Shown here: positions 8,513-27,562 of the stretch, one piece after another | How positions within the stretch are numbered: the stretch's first letter is position 1 | Layout: each line of letters starts with the position of its first letter | From: Archangium sp. | GTDB taxonomy: Bacteria > Myxococcota > Myxococcia > Myxococcales > Myxococcaceae | Assembly: GCA_022843845.1 (NCBI GenBank) | Contig: JALHMW010000018.1 | Location: forward strand, 1-64,000 | Length of the DNA stretch: 64,000 nucleotides | Direction of reading: 5' to 3' | The notes under the pieces: generated by a model | The model's database searches: none | What the model was told of the DNA's origin: nothing | The model's input: only the letters and a program-made list of their open reading frames with translations | Position numbers and translations under genes: made by a program

Positions 8513-9676
8513 TCAGCTCTTCAGCGCGGCGACGGCCTTTTCGGCGGCCTGGCGGAGGTTGTCGGCTGGCGTGATCTTCAGGCCAGAGTTCGCGAGGATC
8601 TGCTTGCCCAGCTCGACGTTGGTGCCTTCGAGGCGCACCACGAGCGGAATCTTCAGCTGCACTTCTTTGGCAGCCGCGACGATGCCCTCGGCGATGACGT
8701 CGCACTTCATGATGCCGCCGAAGATGTTCACCAGCACCGCCTTCACGGCAGGGTCGGCGAGGATCAGCTTGAACGCGGCGGTCACCTTCTCCTTCGTCGC
8801 GCCACCGCCGACGTCGAGGAAGTTGGCCGGCTCACCACCGACGAGCTTGATGGTGTCCATCGTGGCCATCGCGAGGCCGGCGCCGTTCACCATGCAGCCG
8901 ATGTTGCCGTGGAGCGAGATGTACGCGAGGTCGAACTCCTTGGCCTTCGCTTCGCGCTCGTCCTCTTCGGCGATGTCGCGCATCTCGACGACTTCCTTCT
9001 GACGGTAGAGCGCGTTGTCGTCGAAGGTCATCTTCGAGTCGAGCGCGACGATGGAGCCGTCCTTCAAGCGCACGAGGGGGTTGATCTCGGCGAGGCCGGC
9101 GTCGGTCTCCATGTACGCGCGGTAGAGCGCGGTGCAGAACTTCACGAATGCGTTGACCGAGTCGCCCGTCAGGCCGAGGCCGTAGGCGAGCTTGCGGCCC
9201 TGGAACGCCTGGAAGCCCACGGCCGGGTCGACGGCCTCACGCAGGATCTTCTCGGGGTGCTTCTCGGCGACCTCTTCGATCTCCACGCCGCCTTCGGTCG
9301 ACGCCATGAAGGTGATTCTGCTGGTGGCGCGATCGAGCGTGACGCCGAGGTAGAACTCCTTGTCGATGTCGAGGCCTTCTTCGACGTACAGCGTCTGCAC
9401 CTTCTGGCCCTCGGGGCCGGTCTGCAGGGTCTTCAGCATCATCCCGAGGATCTTCGAGGCGTGCTCCTTCGCCTCGGCGGGGCTCTTCGCGATCTTCACG
9501 CCGCCACCCTTGCCGCGGCCGCCTGCGTGGATCTGGGCCTTGACGACGGTGACCTTCGTGCCGAGCTCCTTCGCGGCCTTCTCGGCGTCATCGACCGAGC
9601 GCACGACGATGCCGCGCGGCACGGGGACTCCGTACTTCTTGAAGATCTGCTTGCCCTGATACTCGTGGATTTTCAT
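8513..9676 (-). CDS. sucC: Succinate-CoA ligase, beta subunit
   Basis: A 387-residue ATP-grasp subunit that binds the nucleotide and pairs with SucD. The start [20 protein letters not shown] is the family N-terminus, with an AGGAG ribosome site just upstream, so the open frame that continues to 9832 is not used. Further signs are the Gly-rich nucleotide loop [11 protein letters not shown], the AEINPLV segment with metal-binding residues, and the C-terminal [15 protein letters not shown]. It is first gene of sucCD. The 79-base gap to the divergent surface-protein gene must hold its promoter, though no strong boxes are visible. sdhCAB, the next step of the cycle, lies about 4.5 kb away on the other strand. 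Confidence 0.97.
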   Translation of the reverse strand: MKIHEYQGKQIFKKYGVPVPRGIVVRSVDDAEKAAKELGTKVTVVKAQIHAGGRGKGGGVKIAKSPAEAKEHASKILGMMLKTLQTGPEGQKVQTLYVEEGLDIDKEFYLGVTLDRATSRITFMASTEGGVEIEEVAEKHPEKILREAVDPAVGFQAFQGRKLAYGLGLTGDSVNAFVKFCTALYRAYMETDAGLAEINPLVRLKDGSIVALDSKMTFDDNALYRQKEVVEMRDIAEEDEREAKAKEFDLAYISLHGNIGCMVNGAGLAMATMDTIKLVGGEPANFLDVGGGATKEKVTAAFKLILADPAVKAVLVNIFGGIMKCDVIAEGIVAAAKEVQLKIPLVVRLEGTNVELGKQILANSGLKITPADNLRQAAEKAVAALKS

Positions 9677-9755
9677 TTCGACTCCTGACGATGGGACCTC
9701 GAAAACGCGCGCGTTCGTATCGACGAACCGGCCGAATGTCTGCAAGATCGTTCCC

Positions 9756-12059
9756 ATGCTCAGCGCGCTCATGACGTTGGTGTGTGCGCAGACGGTGTTC
9801 CCCGCGACTCGAACTGCCATCGAAGTGGGCAACTCGCAGCGGCAGCCCTACGCGGCGAGCGAGGGCTCGATCGCCTGGAAGAGTGACGGCGGCATGGGGG
9901 TCGTCTGGCTCGATGCGCGTCGGAGTCTCGGTACCCCGGGCCCCAACCGCGGCGACCTCTGGAGTGGAAATCTGGTGATTGGTGCACGGGACGCCGTCGA
10001 GCGAACAGGACTGCTGCTGCTCGAGGCTCCGGTGGTGGGTTCGCTGGAGTCGCCGGGGGTTGCCTTCAACGACGGGGTTCGCGCGGTGGTGTGGCTGGAA
10101 CGAGACCCGAACCGAACAACCGTCAAGCTCCACCTCGGAGCCGAGGCGGCGGAGGGGCCACTCTCAGGCATCGATGTGCTCGCGACCTCGAACGGGTTGA
10201 GCGGGGTGACGGTGAGCGCCGTAGGCCCGGACTTCATCGTCGCGTGGACTGATGGTCTCGATTTCGTCTGGCAGCGGTTCACGCCAACCGGGGTGTTCCT
10301 GCGCTCAGGCCGTGCCACCGGCTCGGTGCCGAAGTCGCGGCCGCGCATTGCCCCGCTCGCCGATGGCGGAGCCTTCTTCGGGTACCAGACCCAGACCCAG
10401 GCCGGTGCCTTCGATTGGGACTTTACGACGACGAGCGACGCGGGGGCGCTCTTCGAGACCTCTGGAACCCTCGCTGGTGTCGCATTCCCTCCGTGGGGTG
10501 GGTCGTTGTTCTTCGACAACACCGGCAGTCTCCGCAGCCGCAGCGTTGCACCGGTTTCCCCTTTGATCCTCGTCTCGAGTATCGCCGGCCCGCGAAGCCT
10601 CGTGGCAGGGAACGAGCTGCACACTGCGCTCGCCTTTCGGGACGGCGCGACGTCGAAACTGGGCTTTCTGGTTGGAGGCTCGGTCGACGCTGTGGCTTCG
10701 ACGCTGGCCGAACCCGTCGAAACGGCAGTCTCAGCCACCCTGGCCGCATTCCTGCGGCGAACGTCAGGCCTCTCGGTCGTGACGCTCGCGCCAATGGGCG
10801 CCGCGTCACCAGCGATCGAGCTCAACGAGGCACAACCGACCCAGCGTCGCCCGAGCGTGGCGTGGCTCCCTGATGCAGGCGGGTTCCTGCTGGCCTTCGA
10901 AGAACGGAACGGCATGCGGGGTCCGACGATGCTGACGGAGGGGTGGACCTCGCGGTTCGCGCTCATCGCTCCAGACGGAGGCGTCTTCACGGCGCCTCAG
11001 GTCTCGACCAACGCCTTCCCGCGCGTCGTCGAATGGAGCGACGACTCGTTCGGACTCGAAGACCAGGAACTCCTCAATCGGTCCCACCGGGTCGTGACTG
11101 CCCAGGGGAGCGTTGGTCCCAGATCACCGAGCAGCGGACTGAGGTGGCAGTCGGCTGCTGGCCCGCCGCTCCTGATGTGGCGCTCGATGGGAGCGACGCA
11201 AACCGAACTCGCCGCGCCCTTCCCAGGCCCGTTGCCCATCACGAGCCCCCGATGCGCTGCTGCGGTCAGCGGGGTGCATTCGCTCGCGGGGTGGAACGGC
11301 AGCAACCTCGTGCTCTACCAACTGTCGTCGGGCTCAGGCCAGGGCATGACACCTCTGAGCAGCGCTGACAGCCCACTGGACCGGGGCTCCGTCTGCATCA
11401 CGCGCGGCCGGGCGCCAAACGAACTCCTGGCAACGTGGAGCGAGGACCGCACGATTCGAGTGCAGCCCATCGGAGCTCCGGGCGCGACGGGGTTCACGCT
11501 GACGCCCCCGGCGCGCGTGCTGCTCTCCGAGAACCCCGTCGCCACGCGGCTGGGCTCTGGAGTCCTGGTCGTCTGGGAAACGCCTCCGACTTACGGGGAA
11601 CTTGGCGCCGCGTTCATCGACGACAGCAGTCCGACGCTGCCGAAGTTCCTGACGCTGGGGACGGGGACGGACCTCGTTCGGAACCCGGCAGTGACGTCGG
11701 CGAACGGAAGCGTCGCGGTGGTGGCGTGGCAGGAGTTCGACCGGGTGCCCGGAGTGGGCGCGACGAGGGTTCGCGCCAGACTCGTGTTCCCACCCGCTCC
11801 TGACGGAGGCGTTGATGCGGGAGCACCCGACGCAGGCTCACCACCCGACGCAGGCTCACCCGACGCCGGCGCCCCAGACGCGGGCGTTCTGGATTTGAGC
11901 GTCCCAGGCGACGGCGGCACTCTTCCGGGCGACGATGCGGGCGTTCCAGGAGTCCCCGCGACGCTCGAGTTCTTGCCGACCTGCGGGTGTTCAGGTGGGC
12001 CCGGCTCACTCGCCCTTGCGCTCGTGGCCCTCTGGGCGAGCCGGCGGCGAGCTCGGTGA
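9756..12059 (+). CDS. Surface protein with Pro-Asp-Ala-Gly repeats and MYXO-CTERM sorting signal
   Basis: A 767-residue exported protein. The N-terminus ([12 protein letters not shown]) is a very short, uncharged export signal. Residues 20-680 are beta-rich, with repeated GVVW, AVVW and VVVWE strands like those of multi-bladed propellers in secreted bacterial proteins. Residues about 685-735 are a spacer of Asp-Ala-Gly repeats ([14 protein letters not shown]), a habit of myxobacterial surface proteins. The end is a MYXO-CTERM signal: TCGCSGG, a hydrophobic helix, then SRRRAR. In that family the tail is thought to be cut and the Cys lipidated for surface display. No enzyme motif is seen. It diverges from sucC. 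Confidence 0.78.
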   Translation: MLSALMTLVCAQTVFPATRTAIEVGNSQRQPYAASEGSIAWKSDGGMGVVWLDARRSLGTPGPNRGDLWSGNLVIGARDAVERTGLLLLEAPVVGSLESPGVAFNDGVRAVVWLERDPNRTTVKLHLGAEAAEGPLSGIDVLATSNGLSGVTVSAVGPDFIVAWTDGLDFVWQRFTPTGVFLRSGRATGSVPKSRPRIAPLADGGAFFGYQTQTQAGAFDWDFTTTSDAGALFETSGTLAGVAFPPWGGSLFFDNTGSLRSRSVAPVSPLILVSSIAGPRSLVAGNELHTALAFRDGATSKLGFLVGGSVDAVASTLAEPVETAVSATLAAFLRRTSGLSVVTLAPMGAASPAIELNEAQPTQRRPSVAWLPDAGGFLLAFEERNGMRGPTMLTEGWTSRFALIAPDGGVFTAPQVSTNAFPRVVEWSDDSFGLEDQELLNRSHRVVTAQGSVGPRSPSSGLRWQSAAGPPLLMWRSMGATQTELAAPFPGPLPITSPRCAAAVSGVHSLAGWNGSNLVLYQLSSGSGQGMTPLSSADSPLDRGSVCITRGRAPNELLATWSEDRTIRVQPIGAPGATGFTLTPPARVLLSENPVATRLGSGVLVVWETPPTYGELGAAFIDDSSPTLPKFLTLGTGTDLVRNPAVTSANGSVAVVAWQEFDRVPGVGATRVRARLVFPPAPDGGVDAGAPDAGSPPDAGSPDAGAPDAGVLDLSVPGDGGTLPGDDAGVPGVPATLEFLPTCGCSGGPGSLALALVALWASRRRAR

Positions 12060-12141
12060 AGAGGCTCAGCGCCCCTGCCATCGCGATCGGTTTGCTCAAC
12101 ACTCGGCGTGGAACGAGCGCACGCTCATCACTTCCTGCTGA

Positions 12142-12699
12142 CTACGGGGGAGTGCGCCTTCCCACGCGCGTCATTTGGAACAAGTCGACTCCACCATCGG
12201 GCTGCACGACGTAGTTCCCGCGGGTGCCGAGGCTCAGGACGTCGCGCGAGCCGTCGTGCAGAACCAGCCCCCCGCGCCCTACGTCGACCAACCTGACCTG
12301 CCCCTCCGACGGAAGGACCTGAAGCCTGCCACTTCGGAGGACCGTCTCTCCAGTGGAGGAGGCGAGCTTCAACTCTCCGCCGCTCAGCTCCATCTCCGTC
12401 TTGTCGTCCTTTCTCGACGTGAGACCTGTGCTGCTCAGTCGCGTGGTGCGGTTCCCCTGAACGATCGTCAGTCCGTTCGAGACGATGGTGCGGCCCTCGG
12501 CCGACTCGAGCGTGATGCTCCCGGGTCTGATGACCACCCTGCTTTCTCCCTCACCAACCGTCAGTTCGCTCACGACCAGGGAACGATCACTGACGGCAGC
12601 AAGAGCAAGGCCCGCGACGAGGCAGAACGCGATTCTGGTTCGCCATCTCAGAGCGAACTCGAGCTTCTCGATCCTTCGATACAATTCTGGTGTCGTCAT
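12142..12699 (-). CDS. Membrane-anchored repetitive beta protein, unknown function
   Basis: A 185-residue protein. The ATG at 12699 is preferred over one 13 codons upstream because a GGGAGG ribosome site precedes it at good spacing. Residues 1-20 are a basic amphipathic helix (TPELYRRIEKLEFALRWRTR), 21-40 a membrane helix, and the remainder a run of short strands of about 10-12 residues (ELTVGEGESRVVIRPGSITL, then GRTIVSNGLTIVQGNRTTRL) that suggests a small beta-helix or beta-solenoid outside the membrane. It appears monocistronic. The convergent surface gene ends 82 bases away and the MFS gene lies 116 bases upstream on the same strand. No known family is recognised. Confidence 0.6.
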   Translation of the reverse strand: MTTPELYRRIEKLEFALRWRTRIAFCLVAGLALAAVSDRSLVVSELTVGEGESRVVIRPGSITLESAEGRTIVSNGLTIVQGNRTTRLSSTGLTSRKDDKTEMELSGGELKLASSTGETVLRSGRLQVLPSEGQVRLVDVGRGGLVLHDGSRDVLSLGTRGNYVVQPDGGVDLFQMTRVGRRTPP

Positions 12700-12815
12700 T
12701 GGGCCTCCCGAGCGAGTGGCACCGACGCGCCGAGCCACGAGTTATTCGCGGATAACGCACAGTACGGCGTGAGGCCTTTCGAGAACACACGAGACTGCGT
12801 CGGAGTCGAGTTCGG

Positions 12816-14048
12816 TCAGCCCGAAACGAGGCGCTGCGTGGAAGCTCGCGAGACGATCGCGCTGAGCAGCTGACTCACTCCGGCGACGGCGAAGACGGCG
12901 CTGTAGGCCACGGGGCGATCGAACCCTGACGACAACGCAATCGCTGCAACCGCTCCCGCCACGAGGTTGCCGACGAACATGCCGAACGTACCCGCCGCGT
13001 TCATCAACCCCATCGCCGACGCGCGCGCCTCGGCCGGCACGGCCTGGCTCACCAGCGACAAGCTCGGCCCGTAGATCGCCGCAGACGCGACGCCGCCGAC
13101 CGCCAGCACGAGCGGAATCCACGTCACGTCGAGCACCAGCAACGAGAAGAACATCAACCCGTACACCAGCGCGCCCAAAGAGATCAGCGTGTAGCGATTG
13201 AACCGATCACCAATTCTCGTCAGCGGCACGGTCGCGATCGCGAACGTCACGAGAAAGATCGTGAACCACCGGCTCACCGTGCCATCGGGCACCTGCAACA
13301 CGTGAAAGCCGAACAGCTGCAGCGTCACGGTGAACGCTCCGACCGAGAAGCGCTCGAGGCCCACCACCACCACCGGCAGCCGAACCCCCGGAGCCTTCCA
13401 CACCGCCCTGCCCGACAGCTGCGACGACGCGCCGTCAGGCAACACACCGAACGCCGCGACGCCCGCGAGCACGCCGATGGCACCACCCACCAACAACGGG
13501 AGCGATGGATCACCCTTCCCCAGGATCGCGCCGAGCGGAATGCCCACCACCAGCGCCAACACCACCGCGCTCCCGACCAGCCCCGTCGCGGCCGAGCCCG
13601 TCACCCGCCCACGCGCCGCGCCCATGAGAATCGACACCGCGCCGACGCTCGCCGCGCCCTGCACGAAGCGCAGCCCCAACATCACGCCGAGCGACGGCTT
13701 CAACGCCACCAGCGCGATCATCACGCCATCGAGCAGCGCCAGACTCCCGGCGACCACGCGGCGCTTCCCGATCCGATCGGCCCACACCGCCAGCGCCGGT
13801 CCCACCACACATGCGCCGAGCAGGTTCACCGCCATGAAGGCGTGAAACACCCACTCGTGCCCGGGCCACCCTGACGCGACGAAGGGCCGAATGACGGGGA
13901 TCACCACCGTCGCCGGCATCATCGCGGCCATCACCGTCAACGCGATCGGCGTGGCGAAGCGCACCTCGCGGCGCAGAGACACTGGCGCGGGGCACTCCAA
14001 CGGCTTGCCGTCGGCGCCAAGCTCGCTGGTCCTCGCCTCGGCGCCCAT
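12816..14048 (-). CDS. MFS transporter
   Basis: A 410-residue permease with about 12 hydrophobic helices and a central cytoplasmic loop, the size and layout of the major facilitator superfamily. The loop after helix 2 carries the family's basic signature (VWADRIGKRRVVAGS), and a similar motif (TRIGDRFNRYTLISLG) occurs at the matching place in the second half. The pattern resembles drug- or metabolite-efflux members of the DHA type, but the substrate cannot be predicted. The N-terminal 30 residues are polar. It diverges from sdhC across 181 bases and shows no clear regulator beside it. Confidence 0.88.
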   Translation of the reverse strand: MGAEARTSELGADGKPLECPAPVSLRREVRFATPIALTVMAAMMPATVVIPVIRPFVASGWPGHEWVFHAFMAVNLLGACVVGPALAVWADRIGKRRVVAGSLALLDGVMIALVALKPSLGVMLGLRFVQGAASVGAVSILMGAARGRVTGSAATGLVGSAVVLALVVGIPLGAILGKGDPSLPLLVGGAIGVLAGVAAFGVLPDGASSQLSGRAVWKAPGVRLPVVVVGLERFSVGAFTVTLQLFGFHVLQVPDGTVSRWFTIFLVTFAIATVPLTRIGDRFNRYTLISLGALVYGLMFFSLLVLDVTWIPLVLAVGGVASAAIYGPSLSLVSQAVPAEARASAMGLMNAAGTFGMFVGNLVAGAVAAIALSSGFDRPVAYSAVFAVAGVSQLLSAIVSRASTQRLVSG

Positions 14049-14229
14049 TGCTTCTCATGTCTTATGGGTCTCGACCGCTCGCGACAACCTGCTCTGCATC
14101 ACCGCTGCTGACAGGTCAGGGTGATTTTCCTGTTGGCCTGAGGGGAGTCCGTGGAAGAGGAGCGTGGCTGACGCACCCAGCCATGGGTAAGACCCCACCG
14201 TCGTCGAGCAGCAATCCAAGGAGACGTGC

Positions 14230-14948
14230 ATGTCCGAAGCGGCAGAACTGAAAGCGGGCGACGGAGGCGAGAGCCTCATCGGCTCCATCGTGAAGTTCAC
14301 GATGAGCTCGGTCGGCTCGAAGATCGTGATGGCCGCGACCGGCCTCGGCTTGTGGTTGTTCGTCACCGGCCACCTCGCCGGCAACCTGCTGGCCTACCTC
14401 GGGCGTGACACGTTCAACGCCTACGCCGAGACGCTCAAGGGCAACCCGTTGCTCCTGTGGGGCGCGCGATCGGCGCTGTTCCTCGCCATTCCGCTGCACT
14501 TCTTTTTCGCGGTGCGCTCCTCGGGCGTGAACAAGGCCGCGCGCCCCGTCGCCTACGCGTACGCGAACAAGACGCCCGCCTCGCTGGCCTCGAAGACGAT
14601 GATCATCTCGGGCCTCGTGATCGCGGCCTTCTTTGCGTTCCACATCGCGCACTTCACGCTTCGCATCGTCAGCGTCACCGACAGCCTCGGCCCCACCGGA
14701 GCGTTCAGCCCGTACGACATGCTCATTCAGGGCTTCAAGAACCCGCTCATCTCGGGCTTCTACATCGTCGGCCAGGTGCTCCTCGCGCAGCACCTCTCGC
14801 ACGGCATCTACTCGCTTTTCCAGCACCTCGGGCTGTGGGGCAAGCGGTGGACGCCCTTCATCCGCAGCGCGGCGCTCGTCGTCGGCTACGGCCTGTGCGC
14901 GGCGTTCATCAGCATTCCCGTCTCTGTCCTCCTCGGAATCATCAAGCC

Positions 14949-14952
<4 letters not shown>
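14230..14952 (+). CDS. sdhC: Succinate dehydrogenase, cytochrome b membrane subunit
   Basis: A 240-residue membrane subunit of the single-anchor cytochrome b type found in Geobacter- and Bacteroides-like succinate dehydrogenases or fumarate reductases, where one polypeptide with five helices replaces SdhC and SdhD. Haem-ligand candidates sit in the expected helices: H48 ([11 protein letters not shown]), the HIAHF pair and the [15 protein letters not shown] segment. It anchors SdhA and SdhB and passes electrons to quinone. A CAAGGAG ribosome site precedes the ATG. Its stop overlaps the sdhA start (ATGA), and the order is sdhCAB. No sdhD is present, as expected for this class. Confidence 0.95.
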
Positions 14953-16858
<1,906 letters not shown>

Positions 16859-16859
<1 letters not shown>

Positions 16860-17620
16860 TGAGCGACAAGACCAAGACGTTGACGCTGCACGTGTGGCGT
16901 CAGAACGGCCCCAACGCTGCCGGCGAGATGAAGGAGTACACGCTCGAGGGCGTGAGCGATCACATGTCCTTCCTCGAGATGTTGGACGTGATGAACGAGA
17001 AGCTGATGAACAAGGGCGAGGAGCCCATCGCGTTCGATCACGACTGCCGCGAAGGCATCTGCGGCATGTGCTCGATGGTGATCAACGGCAAGCCGCACGG
17101 CGGCCACAAGGGCGTCACCACCTGCCAGCTGCACATGCGGCACTTCCAGGACGGCGAGCACGTCTACATCGAGCCCTGGCGCGCGAAGGCGTTCCCGGTG
17201 CTGAAGGATCTCGTCGTCGATCGCGGCTCGTTCGATCGCATCATCGCCTCGGGTGGCTACATCTCGGTGAACACCGGCGGCGCTCCCGACGCGAACGCCC
17301 TGCCCGTTCCCAAGACAGCCTCGACGCTGGCGATGGACGCGGCCCAGTGCATCGGCTGTGGCGCCTGCGTGGCGGCCTGCAAGAACGCCTCGGCGATGCT
17401 CTTCGTCTCGGCGAAGGTCTCGCACCTCGCGCACCTGCCGCAGGGCGAGCCCGAGCGGTTCGAGCGCGTGAAGAACATGGCGAAGCAGATGGACGCCGAG
17501 GGCTTCGGCACCTGCACCAACCTCTCGCAATGCGAGGCGGCGTGCCCGAAGGAGATCCCCGTGCGGGTGATCGCCGAGTTCAACCGCGATCTGGTGAAGG
17601 CGAACCTCAAGGGCAGCTGA
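16859..17620 (+). CDS. sdhB: Succinate dehydrogenase/fumarate reductase, iron-sulfur subunit
   Basis: A 253-residue subunit that carries electrons from the flavin to the membrane. Cysteines for the three clusters are in place: C63, C68, C71 and C89 for the plant-type 2Fe-2S cluster ([10 protein letters not shown]), C164, C167, C170 and C174 ([11 protein letters not shown]), and C219, C225 and C229 ([12 protein letters not shown]) for the 4Fe-4S and 3Fe-4S or second tetranuclear site. The start overlaps the sdhA stop by one base (TAATG), so the three genes are translationally coupled. Confidence 0.97.
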
Positions 17621-17632
17621 GACGCGCCCTCG

Positions 17633-17657
17633 GCGAGCGGCACCTGGTGTCGCTCGC
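17633..17657 (+). terminator. Possible hairpin terminator after sdhCAB
   Basis: Thirteen bases after the sdhB stop, 17633-17639 (GCGAGCG) pairs perfectly with 17651-17657, and the enclosed CACCTGGTG can extend the stem through one G-T pair and three more pairs, leaving a CTG loop. No T-run follows, so it may act only as an RNA-stabilising stem or a weak terminator. Confidence 0.4.
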
Positions 17658-17702
17658 TGAAGCGGCTTTGCACTTCGCGGCGCGCGGTTGGGTTTACGCT
17701 GT

Positions 17703-19409
17703 ATGCGTGTTCTCCCTGCAGTCGTCGCCGCCCTCGCCTGTGTCGCCTGCTCCCAGAATGCTCCGGAGGGGCCAGCCGGGCCGAAGGGTGATCAAGGCAC
17801 GCCGGGCGCGACCGGGCCTGCTGGAGAACGCGGGCCGCAAGGTGAACGCGGCCTGAGCGGAGAGATCGGCCCCCAGGGTCCACAAGGCTCGAGCGGCGCG
17901 AACGGAACCAACGGCACCAATGGAATGAACGGCGCTCCCGGACCTGCTGGACCGCAAGGTCTTCAGGGGCCCGCCGGGATGGTGCTCGTGCTCGATGGCG
18001 GCGTCGTCACCGGCCCCGCTGGAGCGAGCGTCATCGTCACCCCCATCGCGGTCGGCACCGCGCCCTGCACCACGGGCGGCGTGCGCATCACCCAGCTGAG
18101 CGACGGAGGAACGACCAGCCTCTGCAACGGCGCGGTCGGACCGGTCGGGCTCCAGGGCGTCGCAGGTCCACAGGGCCCCCGCGGCCCGGCGGGCGCGTCG
18201 ATCTCGGCCTCGCTCCTCAATTCCCTCTCGCCGCAGTGCCCGACCGGCGGCGTGCTCGTCTCGCTCGCCGACGGCGGCACGCTGCCCGTCTGCAATGGAG
18301 CTCAAGGGCCGCAGGGCCAGGTCGGGCCAGCAGGTCCGATGGGCAGCCAGGGCGTTGCCGGGCCTGTCGGCGCGGTCGGTCCCATGGGCAACATCGGGCC
18401 TGCTGGCCCTGTCGGACCGATCGGTCCCATGGGTCTGACGGGCGCCACCGGCAGCATGGGTCCGCAAGGCGTGATGGGGCCTGTCGGCCCAGCAGGACCG
18501 ATCGGGCCGATGGGTCTGACGGGGGCGGCGGGCAGCCTGGGCCCTCAGGGACCAATGGGCCCTGCTGGACCGGCAGGCAGCGTTGGACCAGCGGGCCCTG
18601 CTGGAGGGGTTGGTCCTCAGGGTCCGGCGGGCGTGGCTGGTGCGGCGGGACCTGCGGGCGCGGTCGGGCCGAGCGGTCCTCCTGGCGTCCCCGGAGCCGC
18701 GCTCTACCTGGACGGGGGCCTTGCCTTCCCCAACGACACGCCCTCGTTCGCCGGCTTCACCTCCCTCGCGTACACAGGGGCCTTTGGCGGCGTGATCGGC
18801 GCGAACCAGAAGTGTGCAGCCGAGTTCCCCGGCGCTTCGTTCTGCACGATCGCAGACTTCGACCGCTCGAACCCGCTGGTGCCGCCTGGCCCCGCGGGAG
18901 CGTGGATCGACTCGGATCGAGCGACCTCGGGCGCTCGGAGCCGGAGCTCCTGTGGCTACTGGAGCGTGGGAACGAACGCCGACAATGGCACCAACCTCAC
19001 CTCGCTCGGCGTCTTCACCGGGCAGGTCTCCTGCAACAACGTCAAGCCGCTGGCCTGCTGCCGGGCGCCGACCAACAGCGTCTTCCGTGGCTTCACGGCG
19101 GGCGTCACCACCGGCAGCCTGGGTGGCGTCATCGGCGCCAATCAGCGCTGCAACGCCGAGTTCCCCGGCGCGTCCTTCTGCACGATCGCTGATTTCGACC
19201 GGGCCAACCCGGTCGTCACGCCTTCAGCGTCAGGGGCGTGGATCGACTCGGATCGGGCGGTCTCGGGCGCTCGAAGCCGCAGCTCGTGTGGCAACTGGAG
19301 CGTGGGAACGAACGCCGACAATGGCACCAACCTCACTGCGCTGGGCGTCTTCACCGGGCAGGTCTCCTGCAACAACCTCAAGCCCATCGCGTGCTGCCAG
19401 GCCCGCTGA
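17703..19409 (+). CDS. Collagen-like lipoprotein with duplicated C-terminal lectin-like domain
   Basis: A 568-residue protein from the ATG at 17703; a TTG five codons earlier is possible but would spoil the signal peptide. The N-terminus is a lipoprotein signal with the lipobox Cys before SQNAPEG. Residues about 20-345 are collagen-type Gly-X-Y triplets rich in GPAGP, GPQGP and GPMG, broken by two non-collagen inserts near residues 95-145 and 165-200, each with a (G)GV(R/L)(I/V)xxL(S/A)DGG core. The C-terminal part is two near-identical copies of a 112-residue cysteine-containing unit resembling the DUF1554/endostatin-like C-type lectin fold (GGVIGANQ, FPGASFCTIADFDR, GAWIDSDRA, SCNN, CC). 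A cell-surface stalk with a binding head is the likely design. Prokaryotic collagen-like triplets can form triple helices without hydroxyproline. Confidence 0.82.
   Translation: MRVLPAVVAALACVACSQNAPEGPAGPKGDQGTPGATGPAGERGPQGERGLSGEIGPQGPQGSSGANGTNGTNGMNGAPGPAGPQGLQGPAGMVLVLDGGVVTGPAGASVIVTPIAVGTAPCTTGGVRITQLSDGGTTSLCNGAVGPVGLQGVAGPQGPRGPAGASISASLLNSLSPQCPTGGVLVSLADGGTLPVCNGAQGPQGQVGPAGPMGSQGVAGPVGAVGPMGNIGPAGPVGPIGPMGLTGATGSMGPQGVMGPVGPAGPIGPMGLTGAAGSLGPQGPMGPAGPAGSVGPAGPAGGVGPQGPAGVAGAAGPAGAVGPSGPPGVPGAALYLDGGLAFPNDTPSFAGFTSLAYTGAFGGVIGANQKCAAEFPGASFCTIADFDRSNPLVPPGPAGAWIDSDRATSGARSRSSCGYWSVGTNADNGTNLTSLGVFTGQVSCNNVKPLACCRAPTNSVFRGFTAGVTTGSLGGVIGANQRCNAEFPGASFCTIADFDRANPVVTPSASGAWIDSDRAVSGARSRSSCGNWSVGTNADNGTNLTALGVFTGQVSCNNLKPIACCQAR
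18747..19406 (+). repeat. Tandem duplication inside the collagen-like gene (two units, 336-base period)
   Basis: The units 18747-19067 and 19083-19406 encode the same domain and share long identical DNA stretches, such as those coding WSVGTNADNGTNL and FTGQVSCNN. Identity at synonymous positions points to a recent duplication or ongoing gene conversion. Confidence 0.85.
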
Positions 19410-19474
19410 GGCCCCTCGTCAGCCAGCACCGCGTGCGCTAAGGGCGACTCGTCTTTCTCGCCTTCAGGAGTCCC

Positions 19475-20437
19475 ATGCGCGTCATCGTCACCGGCAGCCT
19501 CGCTTACGACTACATCATGAACTTCCCCGGGAAGTTCTCGGACCACATCCTCCCGGACAAGGTCCACATGCTGACGGTCAGCTTCCTGGTCGACTCCATG
19601 AAGCGCCTGCGCGGCGGCACGGCCGGCAACATCGCCTACAACCTCGCGATGCTCGGCGCGAAGACGTCGATCGTCTCGGCCGCAGGCCAGGACTTCGTCG
19701 ACTACCGCGAGTCGCTCGAGAAGCTCGGCGTCGACACGCGCGGCGTGAAGCAGGTCGGCAACGAGTTCACCGCCAGCTGCTTCATCAACACCGACATGTC
19801 GAACAACCAGATCGTGGCGTTCTACCCGGGCGCGGTGGTGCACGCGCGTGAGGTGACGCTCGAGTCGATCGGCCTCACGAAGGACGACTGGGCGCTCATC
19901 TCGCCGACCGACCCCGAGTCGATGATGCGCCACATGCAGGAGTGCCGTCGCATCGGCGCGAAGTACATCTTCGATCCAGGCAAGCAGACGCCTCGCCTCG
20001 ACAAGCAGCAGATCCTCTCCGGCCTCGATGGCTGCGCCGCGCTCATCGGCAACGACTACGAGTTCGGCATGATGGCGAAGGCCACCAACCTGACGGAGCA
20101 GCAGCTGATCGACGCCGCGCCGCTGACGATCATGACCCGCGGCGATCAGGGCAGCCGCATCTACCAGCGCGGCAAGGCCGTCATCGAGATCCCGGTCGCG
20201 AAGGTGACGGCGGTCGTCGACCCGACTGGCGCTGGCGACGCGTACCTCGCGGGCCTCGCGTTCGGCCTCTCGAAGAACCTGCCGCTCGAGGTGACCGGCC
20301 GCGTCGCTGCCCTCGCCGCGACCTACGCCATCGAGCTCAAGGGCTGCCAGGAGCACGCCTTCACCAGGCCCGCGTTTCACTCGCGTTACCTGGAGTCGTT
20401 CGGCGCCTCGGCCGAGCTCGCCGCAGCCCTGGCCTGA
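19475..20437 (+). CDS. PfkB-family sugar/nucleoside kinase
   Basis: A 320-residue kinase of the ribokinase/PfkB family. The N-terminal strand and GSLAYDYI start, the GGTAGNIAYNLAMLG motif (first family signature, substrate loop) and the C-terminal DPTGAGDAYLAG motif (second signature, 249-260, catalytic Asp255 and anion hole) are intact. A short lid segment (PGKFSDHILPDKVHMLTVSF) resembles bacterial adenosine-kinase-like members, so adenosine or a related nucleoside is the best guess, with ribose or fructose derivatives also possible. A CAGGAG ribosome site precedes the ATG, and a TAAGGG box at 19439-19444 may be its -10 element. It stands alone between two envelope-protein genes. Confidence 0.88.
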   Translation: MRVIVTGSLAYDYIMNFPGKFSDHILPDKVHMLTVSFLVDSMKRLRGGTAGNIAYNLAMLGAKTSIVSAAGQDFVDYRESLEKLGVDTRGVKQVGNEFTASCFINTDMSNNQIVAFYPGAVVHAREVTLESIGLTKDDWALISPTDPESMMRHMQECRRIGAKYIFDPGKQTPRLDKQQILSGLDGCAALIGNDYEFGMMAKATNLTEQQLIDAAPLTIMTRGDQGSRIYQRGKAVIEIPVAKVTAVVDPTGAGDAYLAGLAFGLSKNLPLEVTGRVAALAATYAIELKGCQEHAFTRPAFHSRYLESFGASAELAAALA

Positions 20438-20517
20438 CCCACCTTTCAGCACGTCTCACCCATCGCCTTCGCGCTCACCCCGCGAGGGCGTTGGTGCTTC
20501 AGGCGTCTCCGTTCCAC

Positions 20518-20523
20518 TAGAGT
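20518..20523 (+). promoter_or_regulatory. Candidate -10 element (TAGAGT) for the giant envelope gene
   Basis: CTAGAGTCGC at 20517-20526 lies 49 bases before the GTG start. The identical string CTAGAGTCGC occurs just before the FHA-AAA gene at 57674, and related TAAGGG and TAAGAG boxes precede two other plus-strand genes. No convincing -35 hexamer sits at normal spacing here. Confidence 0.35.
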
Positions 20524-20572
20524 CGCAATTCTTCAACCGGCCGGGACAGTGTTCGGCCGCCGGGGAGGTTTC

Positions 20573-27558
<6,986 letters not shown>

Positions 27559-27562
<4 letters not shown>

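Noticed and set aside
17760..18700. Nine-base periodic repeats
   Set aside because: They are Gly-X-Y codons of the collagen-like domain, not a non-coding satellite.
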